Part shown: one piece after another, positions 43,397 through 51,151 of the stretch
Layout of the letters: every line of letters begins with the position of its first letter
Position numbering within the stretch: the first letter of the stretch is position 1
From: Treponema sp.
GTDB lineage: Bacteria; Spirochaetota; Spirochaetia; Treponematales; Treponemataceae
Assembly: GCA_016286365.1 (NCBI GenBank)
Contig: JAEESN010000001.1
Location: 372,001-436,000, forward strand
Length of the DNA stretch: 64,000 bases
Reading direction: 5' to 3'
Notes under the pieces: model-generated
The model's database searches: none
What the model saw: only the letters and a program-made list of their open reading frames with translations
What the model was told of the DNA's origin: nothing
Made by a program: the position numbers and the translations under genes

Positions 43397-43425
43397 AATA
43401 TACTCAAAAATAAGCATTAGGTCAA
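43397..43425 (-). promoter_or_regulatory. rpsF operon promoter
   Basis: On the minus strand TTGACC (43420-43425) and TATATT (43397-43402) are spaced by 17 bp, a near-consensus sigma-70 promoter. Its -35 box is two bases from the -35 box of the divergent promoter at 43428-43456. Confidence 0.75.
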
Positions 43426-43427
43426 TA

Positions 43428-43456
43428 TTGCAAGGTTGTACTTTATAAGTTATAAT
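43428..43456 (+). promoter_or_regulatory. Promoter of the ankyrin-repeat gene
   Basis: TTGCAA (43428-43433), a 17-bp spacer and TATAAT (43451-43456). Transcription would start near 43463, only about eight bases before the ATG and without a ribosome site. The same TTGCAA-N17-TATAAT arrangement lies upstream of glgC. Confidence 0.65.
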
Positions 43457-43470
43457 TTTATTACAATAAT

Positions 43471-45246
43471 ATGAAGAATTTTTTAAGAAAATCTATTTTA
43501 ATTCTGACAATTTTAAGCCTCTCATCTTCGGTTTTCGCTAAAGAAACAATCAAACTTCCTGATGAAGTTCAGGCAAAAATAAAATCAACAAAAGAAACAA
43601 AAACAAGCTGGTACATAAGAAAAGCAAGCGGTGCTAAAGCCGGAAAAGTTCTTTACGGACCTTTTGAAAATAAAAATCAGGCTATTGCAGTATGGTTTTA
43701 CCTTGATTTAAAGCCAAAAAAGGATTCCTGTATTGCTCAAAAAGAAAAATTCATCACAAATAATCCGGCAGATTTTTACAAGGAAGATTCAGAGCTGATT
43801 AAAACTCAGATAGAAAAATTTGGAAAAGATTTTACCGTCAAAGCATATTTCGGCCTTGCCTCTTTCCCTGCAGAAGAAGAAAAAAAGGAAACTGTTGCAG
43901 AAGTACAAACAGAAAGTGTAAAAGAGCCTGAAAATCAGGAAGCAGTAAATAATTCAAACGATTTTGATTCCTTCTCTTCTGGAAGTGACGATTCTTTTGC
44001 TTCTTCGAACGACTTTGGAAGCTCAGATTCCTTTGGTTCTGGTGATTCAGGTAGTTTTGATTCTTTTGGTTCAAGCGATTCTGGAAGTTCTGATTCCTTT
44101 AGCTCAAATGATTTTGGAAGCAGTGATTCCTTTGGTTCATCGAACGACTTTGGCAGTTCAGATTCTTTCGGCACAAATGAATTTGGAAGCACGGACTCAT
44201 TCTCATCATCAAACGACTTCGGAAGTAATGATTCATTCGGCTCGTCAAACGATTTTGAAAGCAGTGATTCATTCGGTTCATCAAACGACTTCGCAAGTTC
44301 AGATTCTTTCGGCTCTTCGGAAAATTTTGGAAGCACAGATTCCTTTGCATCTTCTGATAATTCAGAAAAAAACCAGGTTACATCAAAAGCCCCTGCAAAG
44401 ACTGAATCAACAACATCATCATCAGAAAAAAATAATCCTCCTGCTCAATCAAAAACTCCACAGGTACCAGACAACGAATTACCTCAGACACAGAACGAAG
44501 TTGATTTTGTAATTCCACAGACTAATCAGTCTCTCGAAAGATATCACAAAGAATACTTACAGGATTTTGCTCCGAAAGAAGAAATTCCTTCACCATACGA
44601 CGAAACAGAAATTGAAGAATACATCATCTTAAATCCGAACGAAAAGGATAACAAAGGCTGCACACTTTTGATGAAGGCTGCAGAATCAGGAAACAACTGG
44701 GAACTCAATGCACTCATAAAATCTGGAGCAGATGTTAACCTCACAGATAACGACGGATGGACTGCATTGATGTATGCGGTAAGGTATCAGCAGAATATAA
44801 CAATCGTAAATACACTTCTTGCTGCTGGAGCAAAGGTTAAGGTAAAAAATAATTATAATCTTTCACCTTTGATGCTCGCTTCTACATACAATAATAATCC
44901 GGAAATCATCACAAGGCTTCTTTCTTATTATTCAGTTTCGGAAAAAGAAGTGCTTCAATCATTCATTCTTTTACTCTCTGATAATTCTTCTTCGGAATAC
45001 GCAAAAATTGCAAAAGTCGAAGCGTTCATAAAAAAATCAGTTCCTCTTAATTCTTTCTACGAAGGAAAAACTCCTTTAATGTATGCTGCAGAATTCGGAA
45101 CATCTACAAAGCTGATTAAATATCTGATTGACGAAGGAGCATCTCCTTCAATCCGTTCAATCGAAGGAAAAACAGCTTACGATTATGCAATCAACAACAA
45201 AGCCCTTGTTCACGACGAAAACTTCTGGGCATTGAATCAAAAATAA
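43471..45246 (+). CDS. Exported Ser/Asp/Phe-repeat and ankyrin-repeat protein
   Basis: 591 residues. Signal peptide about 1-23 (SSVFAKE), then a small domain (about 30-130) with SWYIRKASGAKAGKVLYGPF, which resembles SPOR-like folds. A low-complexity stretch at about 160-300 is built from degenerate repeats near SSNDFGSSDSFG. A Pro/Thr linker leads to three or four ankyrin repeats (about 390-590: GCTLLMKAAESGNN, DNDGWTALMYAVRYQ, GKTPLMYAAEFG). Likely a secreted or periplasmic interaction protein. rsmD follows 12 bases later. Confidence 0.8.
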   Translation: MKNFLRKSILILTILSLSSSVFAKETIKLPDEVQAKIKSTKETKTSWYIRKASGAKAGKVLYGPFENKNQAIAVWFYLDLKPKKDSCIAQKEKFITNNPADFYKEDSELIKTQIEKFGKDFTVKAYFGLASFPAEEEKKETVAEVQTESVKEPENQEAVNNSNDFDSFSSGSDDSFASSNDFGSSDSFGSGDSGSFDSFGSSDSGSSDSFSSNDFGSSDSFGSSNDFGSSDSFGTNEFGSTDSFSSSNDFGSNDSFGSSNDFESSDSFGSSNDFASSDSFGSSENFGSTDSFASSDNSEKNQVTSKAPAKTESTTSSSEKNNPPAQSKTPQVPDNELPQTQNEVDFVIPQTNQSLERYHKEYLQDFAPKEEIPSPYDETEIEEYIILNPNEKDNKGCTLLMKAAESGNNWELNALIKSGADVNLTDNDGWTALMYAVRYQQNITIVNTLLAAGAKVKVKNNYNLSPLMLASTYNNNPEIITRLLSYYSVSEKEVLQSFILLLSDNSSSEYAKIAKVEAFIKKSVPLNSFYEGKTPLMYAAEFGTSTKLIKYLIDEGASPSIRSIEGKTAYDYAINNKALVHDENFWALNQK

Positions 45247-45258
45247 AACAGGAAAAAA

Positions 45259-45801
45259 ATGAGAATCACAGGCGGAACACTTAAAGGTAGAATCATAAAA
45301 TGTCCGGACGGAGTAATCAGACCGGCGATGGACAGAATGCGTGAATCAGTTTTTTCTATTCTTGGTGACTTAAGCGGAAAATCCTGGCTCGATTTATTTT
45401 CGGGCTCTGGAACAATTGCAATAGAAGCAGCCTCTCGTGGAGCAACACACATAGAACTCTGCGAAAAAGATAAAATCAAGGTGAACACTGTTTTAGAGAA
45501 TGTAAGCGTTACCGAAAGCGAATGCAATGTAAAAATCCAGTGCCATTTTATGCCGGTTGAATATTTTATTAAAAGATGTAAAACCTCGTTTGACTATATC
45601 TTTTTTGATCCCCCCTTCCCTTACAGATTCCATGAACAGCTTGTTCATGACTGCGATAAAAATGGATTATTAAATCCTACCGGGACAATTTTAGTTCATC
45701 GCCCTGCAGAACACTTTATGCCGGACACAATTGGAAAGCTAAAAAGGACTGATAAAAGAATCTATGGACGTTCAGTTGTAGATTTTTATCAATATAAATA
45801 A
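45259..45801 (+). CDS. rsmD: 16S rRNA (guanine966-N2)-methyltransferase
   Basis: 180 residues, normal for the family. MRITGGTLKGRIIKCP, RPAMDRMRESVFSIL, the SAM motif WLDLFSGSGTIAIEAASRGA and the catalytic FFDPPFPY are all in order. Methylates G966 of 16S rRNA in the E. coli numbering. AGGAAAAAA precedes the ATG; probably cotranscribed with the ankyrin-repeat gene. Confidence 0.9.
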   Translation: MRITGGTLKGRIIKCPDGVIRPAMDRMRESVFSILGDLSGKSWLDLFSGSGTIAIEAASRGATHIELCEKDKIKVNTVLENVSVTESECNVKIQCHFMPVEYFIKRCKTSFDYIFFDPPFPYRFHEQLVHDCDKNGLLNPTGTILVHRPAEHFMPDTIGKLKRTDKRIYGRSVVDFYQYK

Positions 45802-45804
45802 AAG

Positions 45805-45832
45805 TTGACATATGTAAAAAGAATGTTAAAAT
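45805..45832 (+). promoter_or_regulatory. Promoter of the 45941 gene pair
   Basis: TTGACA (45805-45810), a 16-bp spacer and TAAAAT (45827-45832). This perfect -35 box starts four bases past the rsmD stop and would give a leader of about 100 nt. Confidence 0.6.
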
Positions 45833-45940
45833 TATTTAAAATTGTTGTATAAAAAAAAGTAAAGTATAGATTAAAGTATTTTTTTAAAAATTGTTTTATT
45901 AATAACAAATTGTGGTAGTTTTTTTAATTAAAAATTTTTT

Positions 45941-46303
45941 ATGAGTAAAAGAGAAGAATTAGAAAATAATTTTACAAAAGCAGTTTCTGAAAAAGTAATT
46001 CCGGATGGGTTTATTAAAGTCACAGACAATCCTGTCGATGGCTTAAACTCTGAACAAAAGGTGATTCTGAATAGAAAAGCCAATGCAATGTTCAATGCCG
46101 GAAATATTGAAGATGCCCGCCGTATTTTTATTACTACAGGATATTCCGATGGTCTGACGCGTGTAGGTAATTACTACATGAACAACAAGGAAAGCCTTAA
46201 AGCCCTAAAAGCCTATTATCTCGCTCATAACAAACGTGATTCCGAACCGATTTACGAAACTATTGCAACCGTTATTTCAAGTTTGTTACAAAAGGAGATT
46301 TAA
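45941..46303 (+). CDS. Small TPR-like helical protein of unknown function
   Basis: 120 residues, soluble and probably all-helical. The centre (KANAMFNAGNIEDARRIFITTGYSDGLTRVG, key residues A, F, G, A, R of a TPR-like hairpin) suggests one or two TPR-like helix pairs. It lies seven bases before a larger TPR protein on the same transcript. I recognise no defined family. Confidence 0.7.
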   Translation: MSKREELENNFTKAVSEKVIPDGFIKVTDNPVDGLNSEQKVILNRKANAMFNAGNIEDARRIFITTGYSDGLTRVGNYYMNNKESLKALKAYYLAHNKRDSEPIYETIATVISSLLQKEI

Positions 46304-46310
46304 AAATAAT

Positions 46311-47462
46311 ATGGAAAGTTTATTTAATCAGAATCAGGACTTTATGACTCCAGATAACCTGGAAATGTCTTCCGACAAAATTAATGAAGGAAATGATAAG
46401 ATTTCGGAGCTTTCGAAAAAAGGCTATCAGTTATTAAAAGAAAATGATACAGATGGTGCGCGCGAAGCTTTTGAATCAATTCTTGCAATCGAAGAGAACA
46501 ATAACTATGCACTTGTAGGACTTGGAGATACAGCCAGAAAATTAAATGATTTTCATACAGCAATTTCCTGCTATAACAAATGTCTTTCATTCTACCCTAC
46601 AAACAACTATGCTTTATTCGGACTTGCAGACTGCTACAAGGCGCTCAATCAGTTCCCTAAGGCAATAGAAATCTGGCAGAAATATCTTTTACACGACGAT
46701 AAAAACATCACTGTAATCACACGTGTTGCAGATGCTTACAGAAAAACACACGACTTTAAAAAATCAAAGGAACTTTATCTTAAGGTTCTGGAGATGGAAA
46801 AAAATAATCCTTATGCTTTAATCGGTCTTGGTCACTTAAGCTACGATTTTAAAGAATATAAGGATGCACTTTACTACTGGACAAGAATTTACGAATTAAA
46901 CGAAGATAATTCTGATATCCGTGTTCTTACAGCAATAGGAAACTGTCACCGTAAGCTTAAGACTTTCGAAAAAGGAACATATTATTTTCAGAAAGCGCTT
47001 GAACGCGATGCAAACAATTTCTATGCCCTCTTTGGTATGGCAGACTGTTACCGCGGAATGAACCAGCAGAAAAAATCGATTGAATACTGGAATAAAATTC
47101 TCGAAATAGATCCCCGCAATAAGGTTATTCTTACACGCGCCGGAGATGCTTACAGAACAACAGGTAATTACGAAGAAGCAGTTACCTATTACAACAAAGC
47201 CCTCGAAATTGATTTTGATATCTATGCCGCAATCGGACTTGCTTTAATCTGTAAGGCACAGGGAAATTATGACGAAGCTATTAAACGTTTTACAACCCTG
47301 ATCCAAAACGATTCAAGAAATTCAAGACTTTATGTAGATCTTGCTGAATGTTATGCAAACATCGGAAAAAAAGACGAAGCAATCAAACTTCTTGATAACT
47401 ATCTTTCTAACGACGGAAAAAACATTCAGATTAAAAACCTCTTGGAAAAACTTAAAAAATAA
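46311..47462 (+). CDS. Tetratricopeptide-repeat protein
   Basis: About 383 residues from the ATG at 46311; the longer frame overlaps the previous gene and adds a non-homologous leader. About nine tandem TPRs, with recurring 'NNYALVGLGDTARKLNDF' and 'NFYALFGMADCYRGMNQQ' units carrying the A/G/Y spacing, fill residues 40-380. No signal peptide, so a cytoplasmic scaffold is likely. Partners unknown. AAGGAG lies rather far (13 bases) upstream. Confidence 0.8.
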   Translation: MESLFNQNQDFMTPDNLEMSSDKINEGNDKISELSKKGYQLLKENDTDGAREAFESILAIEENNNYALVGLGDTARKLNDFHTAISCYNKCLSFYPTNNYALFGLADCYKALNQFPKAIEIWQKYLLHDDKNITVITRVADAYRKTHDFKKSKELYLKVLEMEKNNPYALIGLGHLSYDFKEYKDALYYWTRIYELNEDNSDIRVLTAIGNCHRKLKTFEKGTYYFQKALERDANNFYALFGMADCYRGMNQQKKSIEYWNKILEIDPRNKVILTRAGDAYRTTGNYEEAVTYYNKALEIDFDIYAAIGLALICKAQGNYDEAIKRFTTLIQNDSRNSRLYVDLAECYANIGKKDEAIKLLDNYLSNDGKNIQIKNLLEKLKK

Positions 47463-47477
47463 GATTTAATACCTTCT

Positions 47478-48503
47478 ATGGCTAAGATTGTATTATCAGG
47501 ATTACTCCCGCAGGAAATCACGGAAGGACTTGGTTTAAACCAGGCTTTTCGTGGTAAACAGATTTTTAAATGGATTGGAAGCGGCATTACAGATTTTGAT
47601 GCCATGAGTAATCTGAGTCTGGACTTGAGAAACGAGCTTAAAGAAAAGGCAGTTTTAAGAAGCACAGAAATCCACGACACTTTAAAAGACCCTGACGGAA
47701 CAATCAAACTACAGATAAAAACTTTTGACGGCCATATAATCGAAACAGTTTTATTAACAGACAAAGAAGGCCGAAAAACAGCCTGTGTAAGCTGCCAGGC
47801 AGGTTGTGCAATGAAGTGTGCATTCTGTATGACAGGAACACTCGGTCTTGCAAGAAACCTTACTCCGGACGAAATTGTAGAACAGTTTTTATACCTCGAA
47901 AAAGAAGCGGGAACTCTTGATAACATAGTTTTTATGGGAATGGGAGAACCTCTACAAAACCTTAATTCCATAAGAAAAGCAATAGAAATCCTGTGTAATA
48001 AAGACGGTAGAGCCCTTTCTTCAAAAAGAATTACCCTTTCTACATGCGGAATTGTAAAAGGAATCTATGAACTTGCAGATATCGGACCTCACATAAGACT
48101 GGCGGTTTCCCTTACAACAGCAAACGAAGAATTAAGAAAAGAGCTCATGCCTGTCTGCCGTGCAGAAGAAAATTCTTTAAAGGAACTAAAAAAAGCGATT
48201 TCTTATTATGCAGAAAAATCTGGAAAAAGAGTTACACTCGAAGCAGCCCTGCTTCATGGCAAAAATACAGATAATCAGAGTGCGGAAAATCTTATTTTAT
48301 TTGCAAAAGATATAGACGTAAACATAAACCTTATTCCCTGGAATCCTGTAAAAATCCTTCCTTTTGAAGAGCCATCACAGGAAGAAGTAAAAAGATTTGT
48401 ATCTATTCTTGAAAAAAACAGATTAAATGTTACTGTTCGTACTAAGCGCGGAAGAAAGATTGGCGGTGCCTGCGGTCAGCTTGGAAAAGTACAGAAATCA
48501 TAG
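47478..48503 (+). CDS. rlmN: Dual-specificity rRNA/tRNA (adenine-C2)-methyltransferase RlmN
   Basis: 341 residues. The radical-SAM cluster motif CAMKCAFC lies within CVSCQAGCAMKCAFCMTG, followed by GMGEPLQN, ITLSTCGIV, LAVSLTTANEELR, and the C-terminal catalytic cysteine in GGACGQL. It methylates A2503 of 23S rRNA and A37 in some tRNAs. Fifteen bases after the TPR gene and possibly cotranscribed. Confidence 0.93.
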   Translation: MAKIVLSGLLPQEITEGLGLNQAFRGKQIFKWIGSGITDFDAMSNLSLDLRNELKEKAVLRSTEIHDTLKDPDGTIKLQIKTFDGHIIETVLLTDKEGRKTACVSCQAGCAMKCAFCMTGTLGLARNLTPDEIVEQFLYLEKEAGTLDNIVFMGMGEPLQNLNSIRKAIEILCNKDGRALSSKRITLSTCGIVKGIYELADIGPHIRLAVSLTTANEELRKELMPVCRAEENSLKELKKAISYYAEKSGKRVTLEAALLHGKNTDNQSAENLILFAKDIDVNINLIPWNPVKILPFEEPSQEEVKRFVSILEKNRLNVTVRTKRGRKIGGACGQLGKVQKS

Positions 48504-48624
48504 ATATTTCTTCAAGTTATTCTTATTCCATAAAATTATAATATGCATAAATAAATATTGAATTAAAATACTTTTCGAATTATAATTAATTAAATTAATA
48601 AAGTTTTTATACAGGAGCGAAGAG

Positions 48625-48828
48625 ATGCAGAAAAAAATATATGTTGTAGGTATGTTTGACAATGATACTGCTTCCAAAGTACAGGATGCAGTAAAAGGTG
48701 TAGCATCTGTCACAAATGTAGTCGCTAATTGTGATAAATCTCAAGTCCTTGTAGACTATGATGATGCCGGTGCAGAAGGCGCAATCAACTCGGCTATTAC
48801 AAGCTGTGGTGTAGAAATAATCGGATAA
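48625..48828 (+). CDS. HMA-like mini-protein without the CxxC motif
   Basis: 67 residues with the beta-alpha-beta-beta-alpha-beta length and pattern of a heavy-metal-associated domain (KIYVVGM at the start, VTNVVANCDKSQVLVDYDD in the middle). The metal-binding MxCxxC loop is replaced by MFDNDTA, so copper or zinc binding there is unlikely. CAGGAG lies ten bases before the ATG. Seven bases upstream of the D-2-hydroxyacid dehydrogenase gene. Confidence 0.65.
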   Translation: MQKKIYVVGMFDNDTASKVQDAVKGVASVTNVVANCDKSQVLVDYDDAGAEGAINSAITSCGVEIIG

Positions 48829-48835
48829 AATAATC

Positions 48836-49780
48836 ATGAAATTAGTTATTCTCGACGGACATGCAGTTAATCCCGGTGATTTACCCTGGGATGATTTTAA
48901 AAATTTAGCCGACATTACTGTATACGAGCGTTCAAAGCCCGAAGAAGTTATTTCAAGAATCGGGGATGCAGACGCTGTTTTCTTAAATAAAATCAATATC
49001 ACAAAAGAAATACTCGATGCCTGCCCTAACCTTAAATACATCGGTGTTCTTGCAACAGGATACAATGTAATAGATTTGGATGCTGCAAGAAGCCACAATA
49101 TCACAGTAACAAACATCCCATCTTACAGCACAGATTCCGTTGCCCAGCACGTTTTCTCATTTATCCTTAATTTTACAAATCAGGTGAGCTTACACAATGC
49201 ATCCGTACAAAACGGAGACTGGATCCGCTGCCCTGATTTCTGCTACTGGAATGCACCGCTTACAGAATTAAAAGGAAAAACACTCGGAATATTCGGTTAC
49301 GGAAACATAGGTAAAAGAGTTTCTGAAATTGCAAAAGTTTTCGGGATGAATATAATATGCTCGACAAGAACTCCAAAAGAAAACATGCCGCCTATGGTCA
49401 GCTTTGAAGAGCTTCTTTCTAAATCAGATTTTGTGAGCCTTCACGCACCTTTAACCGATAAGACGAAAAATATCATAAATAAAGATACACTTTCACTGAT
49501 GAAAAAATCAGCATATCTTATAAACACTGCCCGCGGCGGTTTTGTTGTAGAAAAAGACCTTGCAGAATGCCTTAAGAAAGGACAGATTGCAGGATATGCC
49601 GCTGATGTATTACTCGAAGAGCCGATGTCTAAAGATAATCCGCTTTTAAATGCTCCAAACTGCGTAATCACTCCACACATTGCATGGGCACCGCTTGAAA
49701 CACGAAAGAGACTTCAGGAAATTGCTTTAAATAATTTAAAAGCTTTTATTTCGGGTAAACCTGTAAACGTTGTAACTTAA
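48836..49780 (+). CDS. D-2-hydroxyacid dehydrogenase (glycerate dehydrogenase-like)
   Basis: 314 residues, NAD-dependent. GVLATGYNVIDLDAAR, the Rossmann motif LGIFGYGNIGKRV, NTARGGFVVEKDL and the TPHIAWAP catalytic-histidine region are all present with the usual R/E/H set. It reduces or oxidises a short D-2-hydroxy acid; hydroxypyruvate/glycerate is the best family guess. Cotranscribed with the HMA-like gene. Confidence 0.87.
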   Translation: MKLVILDGHAVNPGDLPWDDFKNLADITVYERSKPEEVISRIGDADAVFLNKINITKEILDACPNLKYIGVLATGYNVIDLDAARSHNITVTNIPSYSTDSVAQHVFSFILNFTNQVSLHNASVQNGDWIRCPDFCYWNAPLTELKGKTLGIFGYGNIGKRVSEIAKVFGMNIICSTRTPKENMPPMVSFEELLSKSDFVSLHAPLTDKTKNIINKDTLSLMKKSAYLINTARGGFVVEKDLAECLKKGQIAGYAADVLLEEPMSKDNPLLNAPNCVITPHIAWAPLETRKRLQEIALNNLKAFISGKPVNVVT

Positions 49781-49830
49781 TCACTTAATCTTCCATTTAT
49801 TTATAAAGGGGAAAATATAGGGGTAAATAA

Positions 49831-51093
49831 ATGAAAAAACTAATCAGCTTTCTTTTAATCTTTTTAAGCGTAAATTTTATTTTTGCAGAAGAGTATCACT
49901 TTCACGGAAAAGATAAAAATGGAACAATCAGAAATATTTCTGTCATAATTTCGGAAGAAGGAAAAGACTGCGTTTCCGGGTATTACAGGGAAGAATGTTT
50001 TTTAGAAAAAAAGAAAATCAACATTCCTTTTACAGCCCTTTTAGAAAACGGAAAATATAGTTTTGAAGTAAAGAAAAATAAAAAAATCAAAAAAATTGAA
50101 TTTACAGCTGATGAAAACGAGCTTGAATATAAGGCTACTGTAACAAAATCAGATGGAGAAGATCCGCTTTTTATAGATTTTTCCTGTAAGCTTGATTCCC
50201 TTAATAAGCTTACGAAAAGCTCTCAGATGTTTATACTCTCTCCTTCTACAAACGAAACAATTCTTAATAATTTTTATAAATCAAAAGGAAATTTAACCCC
50301 TTGCGATGATATTTCGCTTGTGCCTGAAACTATATCCTTAAGTGGCAAAAAAATAAAAATTAAAAATTCTAACCAGAAGTTTTATAATGTTTTAATTAAT
50401 GGGGAGCCTTTTGTTTACACCTTCCTATATTCCAAAACAGAAAACTACACCGCTTATCATACTTTTATTAAACTGGAAAAGGATCCGGATGATTATCAAT
50501 ATTATGCGCTTCAAACCTTAACATTTGACACCACTCCGCTTGTTATAAATACGGGGAAAAATCTTATCCTTATCCACATGGGTTTAACAGATTCTTTTAA
50601 TTCAGTAAAAAGTGATTTTTATGCACAGCCATGTATTTTTACAGGAAAAGATTTTAGCATTCCAAGCCATAACGACATATTTTATTTTAATATTTCCAGA
50701 TTTAAAAGCACAGAAATAGAAATTGTAAAAACTATACCTTACCAGAAATCTCTTATTGTAGAAAACGGATTTGATATCAGTCTTGAAATTTATGCAGAAA
50801 AAAATGCAAAATCAGGCACAAAAAATGTTTACAATAATTTTATTGTTTTAATGGACAATAATGACAAAGATTTTTTGTTTAAGCTTTTAGTTTTTAAAAA
50901 TCGTGATTTTGCAGGTTATTATAATATTCCTCTTCCGCCTGAGTTTGATGGTAATATAATTAAATTCGTAATGCCTGGGAAACGTAATAAAGAAGAAAAG
51001 CCTGAAGAAGTTACATATGATTTTAAAAACGAACTTCCAAAAGAGATGATTATCTTCGGCCACACCTGTCCGCTTATAAAACCAGAAAAATAA
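49831..51093 (+). CDS. Exported hypothetical protein
   Basis: 420 residues. A clear signal peptide (about 1-19, SVNFIFAEE) is followed by lysine- and beta-rich sequence with no motif that I recognise. A GGGG-TAA-ATAA leader gives no strong ribosome site. Convergent with the GH31 gene. Probably lineage-specific. Confidence 0.7.
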   Translation: MKKLISFLLIFLSVNFIFAEEYHFHGKDKNGTIRNISVIISEEGKDCVSGYYREECFLEKKKINIPFTALLENGKYSFEVKKNKKIKKIEFTADENELEYKATVTKSDGEDPLFIDFSCKLDSLNKLTKSSQMFILSPSTNETILNNFYKSKGNLTPCDDISLVPETISLSGKKIKIKNSNQKFYNVLINGEPFVYTFLYSKTENYTAYHTFIKLEKDPDDYQYYALQTLTFDTTPLVINTGKNLILIHMGLTDSFNSVKSDFYAQPCIFTGKDFSIPSHNDIFYFNISRFKSTEIEIVKTIPYQKSLIVENGFDISLEIYAEKNAKSGTKNVYNNFIVLMDNNDKDFLFKLLVFKNRDFAGYYNIPLPPEFDGNIIKFVMPGKRNKEEKPEEVTYDFKNELPKEMIIFGHTCPLIKPEK

Positions 51094-51151
51094 TTTATTG
51101 ATTTTAAAAGCGGAATCCTGCCGGCTGATTAGTATTTTTCAGGCTGATTTT

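Noticed and set aside
43214-43417. A 67-codon frame overlapping the rpsF start by ATGA
   Set aside because: Its ATG lies inside the predicted promoter, upstream of the transcription start, and the peptide composition looks random.
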